A DNA stretch of 64,000 bases from JAPOXR01 sp963662395 (GCA_963662395.1 OY759511.1:3968001-4032000), one strand, 5' to 3'. Shown: positions 15,857 through 24,735, counted from the first letter of the stretch. A program made the numbers and translations. Notes: a model not told the origin generated them from the sequence alone.

Positions 15857-16908
15857 GCCACTTCCTGCAACTCCACTACCTGACCGTGTACCCGCCCAGC
15901 CGCCCCAACCGTGGCGAGGCCGGCCGGCCCAAGAGCGCCTATTACGGAGGCGCGACCCGGCTGCGGATCTCCTCCCAGTCCCTCAAGCGGGCGGTCAGGA
16001 TGTCCGACATCTTCCAGGATGCGCTGGAGGGCAAGCTGGGCACGCGCAGCCGCATGTTCGGGGACCAGGTCTACCGGCATCTCGTCGACAAGGGTGCCGA
16101 TGAAGATCCGGCAAGGAAGATTGCCACCCGCATCGCATCGATGTTCGGCAAGCATTCCGGCGATGACGGAAACTCCAGGATATCCCAACTCGCATTCATC
16201 TCGCCGGATGAACGCCAGGCAGCGCTGGAGCTGGCCGAGTCGGTGCTGAAGCAGGGGGAAATCGACGACAAACAGGTCAAGGCGGCACTCGGCCAGGTGC
16301 TGCGTACAGCCGACAGCGCGGTCGACCTGGCGATGTTCGGGAGGATGTTGGCCGACTCTCCGGCCTTCAACCGCCAGGCGGCCGTGCAGGTGGCGCACGC
16401 GATCACCACCCATGCGGCACCGGAGGAAGAAGATCTGTACAGGGCGATCGATGATCTGGGCGACGGAGCTGCAGCGTTTTTGGGAAAGTCGGGCTATGGA
16501 AGTGGCGTTTTCTACAAGTATGTCGTGGTCGAGGTGACTCGGCTGCTCGACAATCTCGACGGTGATCGTGACCTCGCACGGACTGCCATCTCCACCCTGG
16601 CCCGGGCATTCGCCCTGGTGTCTCCCTCCGGCGGACGGACGGCGTTTGCCCATCATGTCCGGGCATCCTACGGACGGGCCGAAGCCGGTCCGGTCCAGCC
16701 GCGGTCACTTGCCAGCGCTTTCCTCAAGCCGGTGATCGGCGACGATCTGCTTGCGGGGTCGATCACCTGCCTGCGGATGGCGGCGGCCAACCTGGACAAG
16801 GTGTATGGCCCGGCCGCCGACGCGATCTGCGAAATGGATGTCACGGCAGCAGAGGGTTCGCTCGAGGAGTTCGCGAGCTTTGCCGGCGACCAGGTACAGC
16901 ATGCGTGA
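15853..16908 (+). CDS. cas7e: Type I-E Cascade backbone subunit Cas7e (Cse4/CasC)
   Basis: A 351-residue protein beginning MSHFLQLHYLTVYPPSRPNR, with GRPKSAYYGGATRLRISSQS and LKRAV just after, the strongest signature of Cas7e/CasC. Six copies normally form the helical backbone that holds the crRNA spacer. Length is close to the E. coli protein (363). The ATG overlaps the cas8e stop codon, and the 3' end overlaps cas5e by eight bases, so the operon is translationally coupled. The sequence looks intact, with no stop or frameshift. Confidence 0.93.
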   Translation: MSHFLQLHYLTVYPPSRPNRGEAGRPKSAYYGGATRLRISSQSLKRAVRMSDIFQDALEGKLGTRSRMFGDQVYRHLVDKGADEDPARKIATRIASMFGKHSGDDGNSRISQLAFISPDERQAALELAESVLKQGEIDDKQVKAALGQVLRTADSAVDLAMFGRMLADSPAFNRQAAVQVAHAITTHAAPEEEDLYRAIDDLGDGAAAFLGKSGYGSGVFYKYVVVEVTRLLDNLDGDRDLARTAISTLARAFALVSPSGGRTAFAHHVRASYGRAEAGPVQPRSLASAFLKPVIGDDLLAGSITCLRMAAANLDKVYGPAADAICEMDVTAAEGSLEEFASFAGDQVQHA

Positions 16909-17638
16909 TTACCTGACCTTCATTCTCGCCGGGCCGGTCGCCGGCTTTGGCGGCCCGGCCGGCAACGAAAGGCGGCCGAGCGCAGCACTGCCCGGCAGGT
17001 CGGCGATCATCGGGATCCTCGGTGCCGGGCTGGGCATTGGCCGGGAGGACCGACGGCGCCAGGCAGAGCTGACACGCTACGAGGTCGCGGTGGCTTCCCT
17101 TCGGCGTTCATCGCCACTTCGTGACTTTCACACTGTCCAGACGGTGCCGACCGGCCTCGCCAGGGGGGCCGGCAGCCGGAGAAACGCACTCGGACGGGCC
17201 GCCGGGACCGTTCACACCATCGTCACGCGGCGCGACTATCGCTGTGACGTGGCCGTTGCGGTGGCGGTGTGGGGGAATGGATACTGGCCGTTGACCAGCC
17301 TGGCGGCGGCGCTCCACCGGCCGGTCTACACCCTCAGTCTCGGCCGCCGATCCTGCCCGCCGGCGTTTCCGCTGGGCCCGACGATCATCCTGGCGGCCGA
17401 TCCCGTGGAGGCGCTCCGGCAGACCCGGCCGGCCTTGCCCCCGGACGAGCCGGCAGGCTGGGAAGCGGAGTTCGGCGGCGAGGTGATGTGCTGGTCCGAG
17501 ATTCCCGGCATGACTCCGGCAGAAGAGGTCGAGATGCATTCATGCCCGGATGACCGGAGCAGCTGGACATTCCGGCCGGAGACAGTCTGGATATACCGGC
17601 CAGCTGCCGACGGGGAGGAGATGGACCCATGTTCATGA
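16901..17638 (+). CDS. cas5e: Type I-E Cascade subunit Cas5e (CasD)
   Basis: A 245-residue protein. The start at 16901 gives MRDYLTFILAGPVAGFGGPA, which aligns with the E. coli CasD start (LAGPMQAWGQP), and RSAIIGILGAGLGIGREDRR matches the conserved Cas5 segment. Cas5e caps the 5' handle of the crRNA and contacts Cas8e. An upstream in-frame start exists inside cas7e, but the homology begins at 16901. The gene runs ten bases into cas6e. No disabling mutation is seen. Confidence 0.9.
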   Translation: MRDYLTFILAGPVAGFGGPAGNERRPSAALPGRSAIIGILGAGLGIGREDRRRQAELTRYEVAVASLRRSSPLRDFHTVQTVPTGLARGAGSRRNALGRAAGTVHTIVTRRDYRCDVAVAVAVWGNGYWPLTSLAAALHRPVYTLSLGRRSCPPAFPLGPTIILAADPVEALRQTRPALPPDEPAGWEAEFGGEVMCWSEIPGMTPAEEVEMHSCPDDRSSWTFRPETVWIYRPAADGEEMDPCS

Positions 17639-18309
17639 CCCGAGCTGTCCTTTCCAGGCCAGGAGACCGGCCGGGCGGATTCGATCGGCGTTCGAATCGC
17701 CGCTCGGCCACCCTCGAATGGCACCACAGGATGATCTGGTCGCTGTTCCACGTCGATGGGGCGGGGCGGCGGGATTTCCTGTGGCGGGAGGTGAGCAGGA
17801 ACCGTTTCCTGATCCTGTCTGCCAGGCCTCCCCGTCATTCCCGTGACTTCCTGCTCGAGGCCAGGCCATACAGCCTCGCCCTTCAGCGGGGTGACCGGAT
17901 CGACTTTCGCCTGCGGGTCAATGCCACCTGCACCAGCCCGGAGGGCAGGGGCCGCACCGATATCGTCCGGCGCGAAATGTTGCGGTTTCCGACATCAGGC
18001 CATGTTCACGATCAGCGGCTCGCCGCCGCCCGGGTGGCGGCACCTGACTGGATGGTGTCCCAGGGGGTGCGGTCGGGATTCGCCGTCGGCGAGCCGGCGC
18101 AGGACATCATGGTCAAACAGTACCATGTGATGCGGGCCCTGCGGAAATCCGGCCAACCTGCTGTCTTCGGCGTGCTCGATCTCGAGGGTACGCTGCAGGT
18201 GACCGATCCCGTGCAACTGTGCGGCGCGGTGGCCGCCGGCCTTGGCCGTGCACGGGCCTTCGGATGCGGCCTGATGCTGCTGGGATGCGGGAGCGCGATC
18301 GCCACATGA
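17629..18309 (+). CDS. cas6e: Type I-E crRNA-processing endonuclease Cas6e (CasE/Cse3)
   Basis: A 226-residue protein. Residues 29-40 (LEWHHRMIWSLF) align with the E. coli segment holding catalytic His20, so His33 is the likely catalytic residue. RVNATCTSPEG matches the RNA-binding strand, and GLGRARAFGCGLMLLG near the C-terminus is the Cas6 glycine-rich loop. Cas6e cuts pre-crRNA at the base of the repeat hairpin and stays bound to the 3' handle. Keeping a seemingly complete Cas6e argues that crRNAs are, or recently were, being made, either from the short array upstream or from one elsewhere. Confidence 0.9.
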   Translation: MFMTRAVLSRPGDRPGGFDRRSNRRSATLEWHHRMIWSLFHVDGAGRRDFLWREVSRNRFLILSARPPRHSRDFLLEARPYSLALQRGDRIDFRLRVNATCTSPEGRGRTDIVRREMLRFPTSGHVHDQRLAAARVAAPDWMVSQGVRSGFAVGEPAQDIMVKQYHVMRALRKSGQPAVFGVLDLEGTLQVTDPVQLCGAVAAGLGRARAFGCGLMLLGCGSAIAT

Positions 18310-18389
18310 TCAATGCCCTGGCGCATGAGCGACAGGAGGCGGCAGTGCTTCGGAAACTGGCGGAGGTCCCGGGGAAGCTCCCCGACTGA
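18306..18389 (+). CDS. Possible 27-residue ORF coupled to cas6e
   Basis: An ATG overlapping the cas6e stop (ATGA) opens MINALAHERQEAAVLRKLAE and seven more residues before a stop. It is amphipathic and could form one helix. The ATGA arrangement copies that between cas8e and cas7e, hinting at translation, but the length is too short for codon evidence. It could equally be the stub of a deleted downstream gene. Confidence 0.25.
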   Translation: MINALAHERQEAAVLRKLAEVPGKLPD

Positions 18390-18576
18390 TTTCGGCCGGC
18401 CTGGCCGGAGACCGCCTCTCGCCTCGTCTAGGGATATCGGTGGACGAATTTCGCAGATGAACGGGCCTTGTCGTCCAGTGCCACTCGCCTCCTGCCGGCA
18501 TCGATGACGACAGCCGGAATTTGGAGGCGCATGCTCTTCCACTGTATCCTGGCTGCGAATAGCGCAGAGGCGAGCC

Positions 18577-19302
18577 GTGCCGATACCACTTGTCCTGACA
18601 ATCCTGTGGTTGTCCGTCCCGGGGCTGGCGGTTGCCGGCAGCTGCGAAGGCCGCTGGTCCGATCATGTCGCCATGCACGAGACCGGCGGGTGCGGCGGCG
18701 GGAAACACTGTCATGCGACCAACCCGAGATCGACGGCGATCGGCTGCCATCAACTCACTTCGGCGGCGCTCCAGGATATCGGCTGGCAGAACCGTGCAGG
18801 GAACTGGTTGCCGAACCCGTACGGCATCCGGTCGAATGCCGGGTTTGCCTCCAGCATTGCCGCCCAGGATGCGGCGCTTGGCAGCTTCACTGCACTCAAC
18901 TGGTCGAGGATCTCGACGGGGACCAAATCCCTGATCGGCACCGAACACTCCGGAATCAGGATCACCGAGGGAGGGCTGCTTTCGGCCGCCCATTTCCTGG
19001 GGCCGGCCGGCCTCGACAGCTTCGTCGAATGTGGCATGCGGCCCGACTGCATTTCCGAGGAAGCAGCGGCTTCCAATGGCGGGCGGGAACGCGCCTTCCG
19101 GAGCGCGATGAACCGGCTGGCTGCCGGAAGCAGCGTCGATGTCTCGACCTTCACCGGCTTTCACACGCCCGGAGGCGGCGGCAGATACACCGGTTACGGC
19201 GCGTCCGGACCGAAGGTGCCGGCCGGCGCGTTTCTGCCATGGTCGGCGCTACGTTCGCTCGAGGTGCCTCCCCACCAGGGAGAGCGATCCGGCCTGCGAT
19301 AG
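18577..19302 (+). CDS. Exported lysozyme-like/lytic transglycosylase-like protein (VirB1/PilT-like role)
   Basis: A 241-residue protein from a GTG start with a clear signal peptide (MPIPLVLTILWLSVPGLAVA). After it, RWSDHVAMHETGGCGGGKHC includes a glutamate followed by a glycine pair, and STAIGCHQLTSAALQDIGWQ resembles the 'AxGLxQ(L/I)' block of lysozyme-fold transglycosylases. Several cysteines suggest disulfides. Such enzymes open peptidoglycan locally so that a secretion channel or pilus can cross. Position just before the Dot/Icm operon fits this. The glutamate as catalytic residue is inference. Confidence 0.5.
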   Translation: MPIPLVLTILWLSVPGLAVAGSCEGRWSDHVAMHETGGCGGGKHCHATNPRSTAIGCHQLTSAALQDIGWQNRAGNWLPNPYGIRSNAGFASSIAAQDAALGSFTALNWSRISTGTKSLIGTEHSGIRITEGGLLSAAHFLGPAGLDSFVECGMRPDCISEEAAASNGGRERAFRSAMNRLAAGSSVDVSTFTGFHTPGGGGRYTGYGASGPKVPAGAFLPWSALRSLEVPPHQGERSGLR

Positions 19303-19415
19303 CGCACCCGCATGCAGGCAGGTCCTGTCCTCCAGTCACGATTGTGGCATCGTCTGCACCCTCTTGATGGCGATGATTTGTCTCACAATCTCCGCCGTGT
19401 TAACCCCGCCCGAAG

Positions 19416-19432
19416 GTGCACAAACGTGCACA
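19416..19432 (+). promoter_or_regulatory. Direct repeat GTGCACA spaced by ten bases
   Basis: GTGCACA occurs at 19416-19422 and 19426-19432, one helical turn apart, 52 bases upstream of the nuclease start. Each half is close to a palindrome, so it could be an operator for a regulator of the nuclease gene. No regulator was identified. Confidence 0.3.
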
Positions 19433-19483
19433 TATGACCGCAGGTCCAACGGCGTAGGTTTCTGTGAAACAAGAGAGGAATCA

Positions 19484-20413
19484 GTGGCAATAGGCAAAAT
19501 GTTGGCCAGGAAGCCCATCAGTAGACTTGCGGAACGTGACATTGATCTTCTGCTGCTGGAGGAGTTCCACATCACCGGAGAATTCACGATCTGGTTTTGC
19601 AGTCTGGCCAGTGTACAGGACGCTGTTTTCGAAGGTGCATGGCACGGCGTGTCGGACACTGACGGTGAATCGGACATCATTCTTCTGGTCAAGACAGGCG
19701 GCCGGCGTACGGCACTGATGATCGAGAACAAGATCGACGCTCCCGAACAGGAGAGGCAGGATGAACGCTACCGCATCCGTGGCCAACGCCTGGTCGAGAA
19801 CGGCAAAGCCGATGATTGCGTCACGGTCATCTGTGCTCCCCGGAAATATCTCGACCGGCTTCCCTCCGGGAGCAGTTATCAGCGCAGGGTCTCGTACGAG
19901 TCGATTGCCAGCTGGTTCGAGGCAGCGGGCGAGCGGCGGGCAGCTTGGCGCGGAGAGAATCTTCGTCAGGCAATCGAGCAACAGGGCAGCGGGTATCAGA
20001 AGCACGTCAATGAAGCCACGACGGCATTCCAACAGGCATACTGGCAGCATCTCAGGGACGATCACCCGCGACTCCAGATGAACAGACCAGGAGACAAGGG
20101 CCCCAGTGCCGACTGGATCACCCTGAAATCCAGCACCTTCCCAAAGGGGGTCAATTTGATCCACAAAATGACAGTGCATGTCATGGAGTTGAGCTTTTAC
20201 AAAGGAAATCTGGACGACCTTCTGAAAGCGAAATCCGACTGGCCCAAGGAAATTGAACCAGGTCAGCAAAAAGAATATGCCGTCCTTCAAATACGGGTTC
20301 CGCACGTGGACCCCCACCAGGAATTCCTGCCGCAGAGGGATTCAGTGGAGAGGGCCCTGAAGGCTGCCTATACTCTCCTGCCATACGGGCGGATTCTGGA
20401 GAAGGTCGTGTAG
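19484..20413 (+). CDS. PD-(D/E)XK nuclease superfamily protein
   Basis: A 309-residue protein. The N-terminal domain has the restriction-like core: DGESDIILLVKTGG, then RRTALMIENKIDAPEQERQD, giving the D-x(n)-ExK motif (Asp in ESDI, Glu-Asn-Lys in IENK), followed by a helix starting QDERYRIRG. This pattern is found in the PD-(D/E)XK_4-type family of defence and mobile-element nucleases. The start (GTG at 19484) has GAGAGGAA just upstream. The remaining ~170 residues are unrecognised and may bind target. It is flanked by its own spacers on both sides, unlike the tightly packed secretion genes, so it may be a separate cargo gene. Confidence 0.65.
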   Translation: MAIGKMLARKPISRLAERDIDLLLLEEFHITGEFTIWFCSLASVQDAVFEGAWHGVSDTDGESDIILLVKTGGRRTALMIENKIDAPEQERQDERYRIRGQRLVENGKADDCVTVICAPRKYLDRLPSGSSYQRRVSYESIASWFEAAGERRAAWRGENLRQAIEQQGSGYQKHVNEATTAFQQAYWQHLRDDHPRLQMNRPGDKGPSADWITLKSSTFPKGVNLIHKMTVHVMELSFYKGNLDDLLKAKSDWPKEIEPGQQKEYAVLQIRVPHVDPHQEFLPQRDSVERALKAAYTLLPYGRILEKVV

Positions 20414-20629
20414 GGCAGGAATACACCAACGGCAGATTTCGATGGACAGGTTAGCCTGCGTGTTGGACTTGCTGCACGGCGGAGGGATGCGCTTCGCAGC
20501 TTGAAGAACCGTGACGAACTCCTCGTCGCCAACAGCGCTCCAGTTTGACTTCATTCCCGCCGGGGATAGAATGCGCATCCGGCCGCGACGGCTCAAGCCG
20601 TGTTCGGCCGGGGAGAAATGGAGGATGGC

Positions 20630-21010
20630 ATGACAAGGACTGGATGGCTGCTCGGCAGCCTGACTGTCGCGGGATTCCTGGTGCGCCCTGCGGGTGCGCA
20701 GCAATCCCAGAATTTTGGTGAAATCGCCAACAGCCTGACCGGACAGGTCACGTCGTTCGGCAACCTGGTGGGGGTGATCGGGATGCTGATCGGCCTCGCC
20801 ATGCTGGTGATGGCCGGGGTGAAATTCCGCGCCTACTCCACCAACCCGCAGGATCCGCAGGCGTCGCTGTCCGGCTCGATCGGCTGGCTGCTGGCCGGGG
20901 TGGCGCTGGTGGCGCTGCCCGAGTTCATGGGTGTCGGAATTACCTCGGTTTTCGGCGACAGCGCCTCGGCCGGGAACTTCACCAACCCGCTGAGCTCGCT
21001 TGGCGGCTGA
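20630..21010 (+). CDS. dotP: Type IVB secretion membrane protein DotP/IcmD
   Basis: A 126-residue protein with a signal peptide (MTRTGWLLGSLTVAGFLVRP), a first membrane segment (LVGVIGMLIGLAMLVMAGV), a short charged loop KFRAYSTNPQDPQASLS, and a second segment (GSIGWLLAGVALVALPEFMG). The loop and its spacing are those of Legionella IcmD, which has 'KFKQHKDNP' followed by a helix ending LPTILG. It is an inner-membrane part of the Dot/Icm channel. Followed immediately by dotN and dotO, the Legionella icmD-icmJ-icmB order. Confidence 0.8.
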   Translation: MTRTGWLLGSLTVAGFLVRPAGAQQSQNFGEIANSLTGQVTSFGNLVGVIGMLIGLAMLVMAGVKFRAYSTNPQDPQASLSGSIGWLLAGVALVALPEFMGVGITSVFGDSASAGNFTNPLSSLGG

Positions 21011-21012
21011 CC

Positions 21013-21723
21013 TTGAGCCTGCTCTTTCCCGACCGGGGATCCGCTTCGCTCACTCTCGCCTTTCACGCCAGGCACTGCTGGCATCACCGGGAATCAGTCC
21101 GGAAGGCGCTCGAGGAGGGGGACGATACCTGCTGCTGCTGTTCAACCCGGATCCCGGGCTGGATGGAGATTCACCATGTGAACGGCAACCATGATGACTG
21201 GCGGGTAGAGAATTTGGCGCCGATCTGCCATTTCTGCCATCTCGCCAGGCACCCGGCCCAGCCAGGCTTCGGTCGCGGCGAGTTTCCGCTGGAGATCGTC
21301 TGGTGGCCGGAACTGACCCAGGCGGCCATCATGGCGTTTTCCTGGTCGATCTTCTGGCTTCGGGCGCTGGCGCAGCAGGATGACGATGTGGCCGGCAAGG
21401 TCGGAGCCTGCCTGAATGGCGTGTCGAACGAGATCTCCCGGCGCACCAGGCAGGGACGTGAAGCGGGAGGAGCCAGGCTGCCGGCCGACCTGCTGTCGGC
21501 CGCCGGCGAGGAGGAGCCCGCACATTGGCAGAGCCTGCGATTCCTTCCGGTGGAGATCCGCAGTTCCGGACAGCGCTGGCAATCGGCCGAACTGCATCGT
21601 TTTCTGGCCGGCGGATTTGACCGATTTCCCCTCGTGTCGGTGGTTGATGCCGAAATAGAGAATTTAAGTTTTTGGTTGCTAAAATTGGTCGGTGCCATGC
21701 TGACCGGCGGCGAGGAGGCATAG
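21013..21723 (+). CDS. dotN: Type IVB coupling-complex protein DotN/IcmJ (HNH-like zinc fold)
   Basis: A 236-residue protein starting at TTG two bases after dotP. It has a cysteine-rich, HNH-like zinc module (DDTCCCCSTRIPGWMEIHHV, then CHFCHLARHP), as known for IcmJ, which binds zinc and helps hold the DotL/DotM coupling complex rather than cutting DNA. Membrane segments are not obvious. Gene order dotP-dotN-dotO equals icmD-icmJ-icmB. The annotated start follows the frame; an internal start would remove part of the N-terminal FHARHCWHH region that relatives have. Confidence 0.8.
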   Translation: MSLLFPDRGSASLTLAFHARHCWHHRESVRKALEEGDDTCCCCSTRIPGWMEIHHVNGNHDDWRVENLAPICHFCHLARHPAQPGFGRGEFPLEIVWWPELTQAAIMAFSWSIFWLRALAQQDDDVAGKVGACLNGVSNEISRRTRQGREAGGARLPADLLSAAGEEEPAHWQSLRFLPVEIRSSGQRWQSAELHRFLAGGFDRFPLVSVVDAEIENLSFWLLKLVGAMLTGGEEA

Positions 21724-24700
21724 ATGCTGCAGCACGCTGTCGCCGCCGCCGTGAATGCCCTGGTGAAGGGGCCACTCGATCACCACCTGGATATCGAGGG
21801 GGCCGATAGCGAGCACGCGCTCTACAGCGCCTCCGGATCGCTGGTGTCGCTGTTCGAATGGAACGGGTCCCGGCGAATGCCCGGCGAAGCGGAAATGTCG
21901 GAATCGGCCGAAAGGCTGCGCGTGTCCCTCGCCGCATGGCTCGGCTCTCCGGGTCATGCTCTCCAGATCGTGTTCTGCCGGGATCCGGCCGCAGCCGCCG
22001 CCGATGTCGGCCGGGCGATTGCCCCGGCGGAAATCCAGGCGAAGGCGCTCTCGCTCGAGCTTGACGACATCATCGCCGACCGGCGGGCGAGACTGGCCCG
22101 CGGCGGGGTGTGGGAGCGGTGCCTGGTTGCGATCTACACCCATCCGGCGGCCGTGGCCGGTGGCCAGCGGAAGGAATCGGTCGCCGAGGCCCTGTCATCG
22201 ATATCCGGCATGCCGCCGCTCCGGGATGCACAGCTCCCGGCCAGGGTGAGCGAACAGATGCGGCTGGTCCATTCCGCTCTGGTCGATGCCCTTCCGGTCG
22301 ATTTCGGACGGGCGGGCCAGGAGCTCCATCTCCTTCCGGCAGGCGAGGCGGCACGGATGATCGCCTGGGCATTGTCGCCGGCACAGGGCGATGTCGGCTA
22401 CACGCCGCGCCTTCCGGGACACCAGGCCGGCGGAAGGCCGATGCGGGCGCTGAAGGCGGCCGACACCAGGGCGGCGCTGGCCGGGGCGGATTTCTCATCG
22501 GTCGGCCTCGAGAGATTGTCCTGGCAATTGCTGCGCTCGCATGCCGAGGTGGTGAGCTCGATCGTCCGCATCGGCGACACCATTGCCCAGGGCTTCGACC
22601 TCGCCCTCACCCCGGAGACGGTGGTGCCGTTCCGGCAATTGCTGGAACAGGTGGCAGACACCGAACAGACCATCCGCTGGCGCGCCAGCTTCCTGATCGA
22701 GTCCGGGGGCATGCACGGAACGGCGATGAAGCGGGCCTACACCACGACCCTGACCTTCCTGTCACGGGTCCATAACAGCCGCATCCGGGACGCATTCCAT
22801 CACCTGCAGGAGCTGGACGGCGCCGAGGAGACGATCATCAGGCTGCGCTGCTGCTTTGCCTGCTGGGACGATGTCGGCCAGGAGGCCCGGCTGCGCCGGT
22901 CGGTAGCCAGGCTCAGGCATGCAGTCGACCGCTGGGGCAACTCGCGCACCGACGAGCTGGCCGGCGATCCGGTCGGGTGCCTGCTCGCCTCGGTACCGGG
23001 CGGGGGCTGTGCTCCGACCGCTCCGGCGGCCGTTGCTCCGCTTGCCGATGCCCTGTGCCTGCTGCCGCTCGACCGGCCGGCCTCGCCGTGGCGGTCGGGA
23101 CCGATGACCTTTGTCTGTCCGGATGGCCGCTTCTTCCCGTGGCAACCGGGCTCTCCGCTGCAGGATAGCTGGACGAACGTCATTTCCGGCGCTCCCGGCA
23201 GTGGCAAATCGGTGCTGCTCAACGCCATGAATGCGGCAACGCTGCTCTCGGGCCGGGGACGGGATGAGCCGCTTCCCCTGATCTCGATCATCGACATCGG
23301 CGCGTCCTCGTCGGGCCTGGTGGAAATGGTCCGGAACGCGCTGCCGCCCGATCAGCGTCACCTGGCGGCATCAGCCAGGCTGCAGAACGACGCCGAATGG
23401 GCGATCAACATCTTCGACACGCCGATCGGCTGCCGTCGTCCGACCATCCTCGGCAAGACCTTCATCGTCAATTTCCTGCGCCTGATGATGTCCGGAGCTG
23501 CCGGCGGCGATGACCTGGCCGGGCTGATCGGCCTGGCAGTCGACGAGGCCTATCTCGAGGCCTCTGACGGCAAGCGGCCGCGGCAGTGGCACCCGGACCA
23601 GATCCCGAAGGTTGACGCGGCGCTGGCGGAGACCGGCTGGGAGGCCGATGACTCATCGACATGGTGGGAATGCGTCGACCACTTGTCGGATGCCGGCAAG
23701 TGGCATGAAGCAGCGCTGGCGCAGCGCATGGCTGTGCCACTCCTGTCCGACCTTACGACCGCGGCGGCCTCGCCGCGGCTGTCCGACATCTACGCCCAGA
23801 TGGGAATCGGCAGCACCGGCGAGGCGGCGATTGCCGCCTTCCAGCGGGTTCTCACCGAGACACTCGCCGAGTGGCCGATCCTCTCGATGCCGACCGTTTT
23901 TGCCATGTCGGGTGCCCGGCTCAGGGTGATCGACCTGCAGGATGTGACGTCCCGGTCGCAGGAGGCAGCAGCCATCCGCCGGTCGGCGATGATGTACCTG
24001 CTGGCGAGGCATGTCTGCACCGACGGCTACTACCTGGCACCGGACGAGATGTCGGCGCTGACCGTATCGTCCGGCATGCGGGCCTCGCAGCGGGGTCGCC
24101 TCGAGCAGATGGCGCGGGCGGTGCAGCAGACGCCCAAACGCCTGTGCATGGACGAGTTTCACCGCGCAGGCGGGTTGCCCGGCATCATCGACCAGGTCGA
24201 GACCGATATCCGGGAGGGGCGCAAGCACGGCGTGCAGATCGCCCTGGCATCGCAGTTGTTGTCGGATTTCTCCGACCGGATCGCCAGCCTGGCGACCGGG
24301 GTGTGGATCTGTTCGGCCGGGCCGGAGGACATCGAGATGGCATCCAGGCTCCTGAAGCTGGACGAATCGTCCCGCCACGCGCTGCGGCACCGGCTGACCG
24401 GGCCCGGAGCAGGCGGTGCCCCGGTATTCGCCGCCCTCGACGTCAAGGGCGGGGAAGTGCGGCAGTTGCTGGAGCACCGGCTGGGAGCGGCCGAGATCTG
24501 GGCCTATTCGACCACCGCCGAGGATGTCGCATTGCGCGAGGAGCTTTCGCGCCTCATCGGGCCGGTCCAGGCGCGGGCGGCCCTGGCGGCCGAGTGGCCG
24601 ACGGGAACCGCACGCAAGGCCATTCAGCGTCTTCGTGACACGGCCGCCGGCCAGGAAGTCGCCGGCCAGGCCATTGGTCGCCTGGCCGAGGACCTGGCCA

Positions 24701-24735
24701 GCCGTCACCAGGCTGCGGGTCGGGTCCATGGATAG
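21724..24735 (+). CDS. dotO: Type IVB secretion ATPase DotO/IcmB
   Basis: A 1003-residue protein, practically the same length as Legionella IcmB (1009). Walker A is at about residues 486-493 (SGAPGSGKSVLL), the VirB4-type Walker B region at about 805 (RLCMDEFHRAGGLPG), and QIALASQLLSDFSDR follows as expected. It is the VirB4-like cytoplasmic/inner-membrane ATPase energising channel assembly and transfer. It starts one base after the dotN stop codon and overlaps dotM by eight bases. No disruption seen. Confidence 0.93.
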   Translation: MLQHAVAAAVNALVKGPLDHHLDIEGADSEHALYSASGSLVSLFEWNGSRRMPGEAEMSESAERLRVSLAAWLGSPGHALQIVFCRDPAAAAADVGRAIAPAEIQAKALSLELDDIIADRRARLARGGVWERCLVAIYTHPAAVAGGQRKESVAEALSSISGMPPLRDAQLPARVSEQMRLVHSALVDALPVDFGRAGQELHLLPAGEAARMIAWALSPAQGDVGYTPRLPGHQAGGRPMRALKAADTRAALAGADFSSVGLERLSWQLLRSHAEVVSSIVRIGDTIAQGFDLALTPETVVPFRQLLEQVADTEQTIRWRASFLIESGGMHGTAMKRAYTTTLTFLSRVHNSRIRDAFHHLQELDGAEETIIRLRCCFACWDDVGQEARLRRSVARLRHAVDRWGNSRTDELAGDPVGCLLASVPGGGCAPTAPAAVAPLADALCLLPLDRPASPWRSGPMTFVCPDGRFFPWQPGSPLQDSWTNVISGAPGSGKSVLLNAMNAATLLSGRGRDEPLPLISIIDIGASSSGLVEMVRNALPPDQRHLAASARLQNDAEWAINIFDTPIGCRRPTILGKTFIVNFLRLMMSGAAGGDDLAGLIGLAVDEAYLEASDGKRPRQWHPDQIPKVDAALAETGWEADDSSTWWECVDHLSDAGKWHEAALAQRMAVPLLSDLTTAAASPRLSDIYAQMGIGSTGEAAIAAFQRVLTETLAEWPILSMPTVFAMSGARLRVIDLQDVTSRSQEAAAIRRSAMMYLLARHVCTDGYYLAPDEMSALTVSSGMRASQRGRLEQMARAVQQTPKRLCMDEFHRAGGLPGIIDQVETDIREGRKHGVQIALASQLLSDFSDRIASLATGVWICSAGPEDIEMASRLLKLDESSRHALRHRLTGPGAGGAPVFAALDVKGGEVRQLLEHRLGAAEIWAYSTTAEDVALREELSRLIGPVQARAALAAEWPTGTARKAIQRLRDTAAGQEVAGQAIGRLAEDLASRHQAAGRVHG

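Noticed and set aside
18390..18576. Possible further CRISPR repeats or a cas1/cas2 remnant after cas6e
   Set aside because: Only a short GGCCGGCCTGGCCGG-type self-complementary stretch is present; no repeat unit or Cas motif in any frame.
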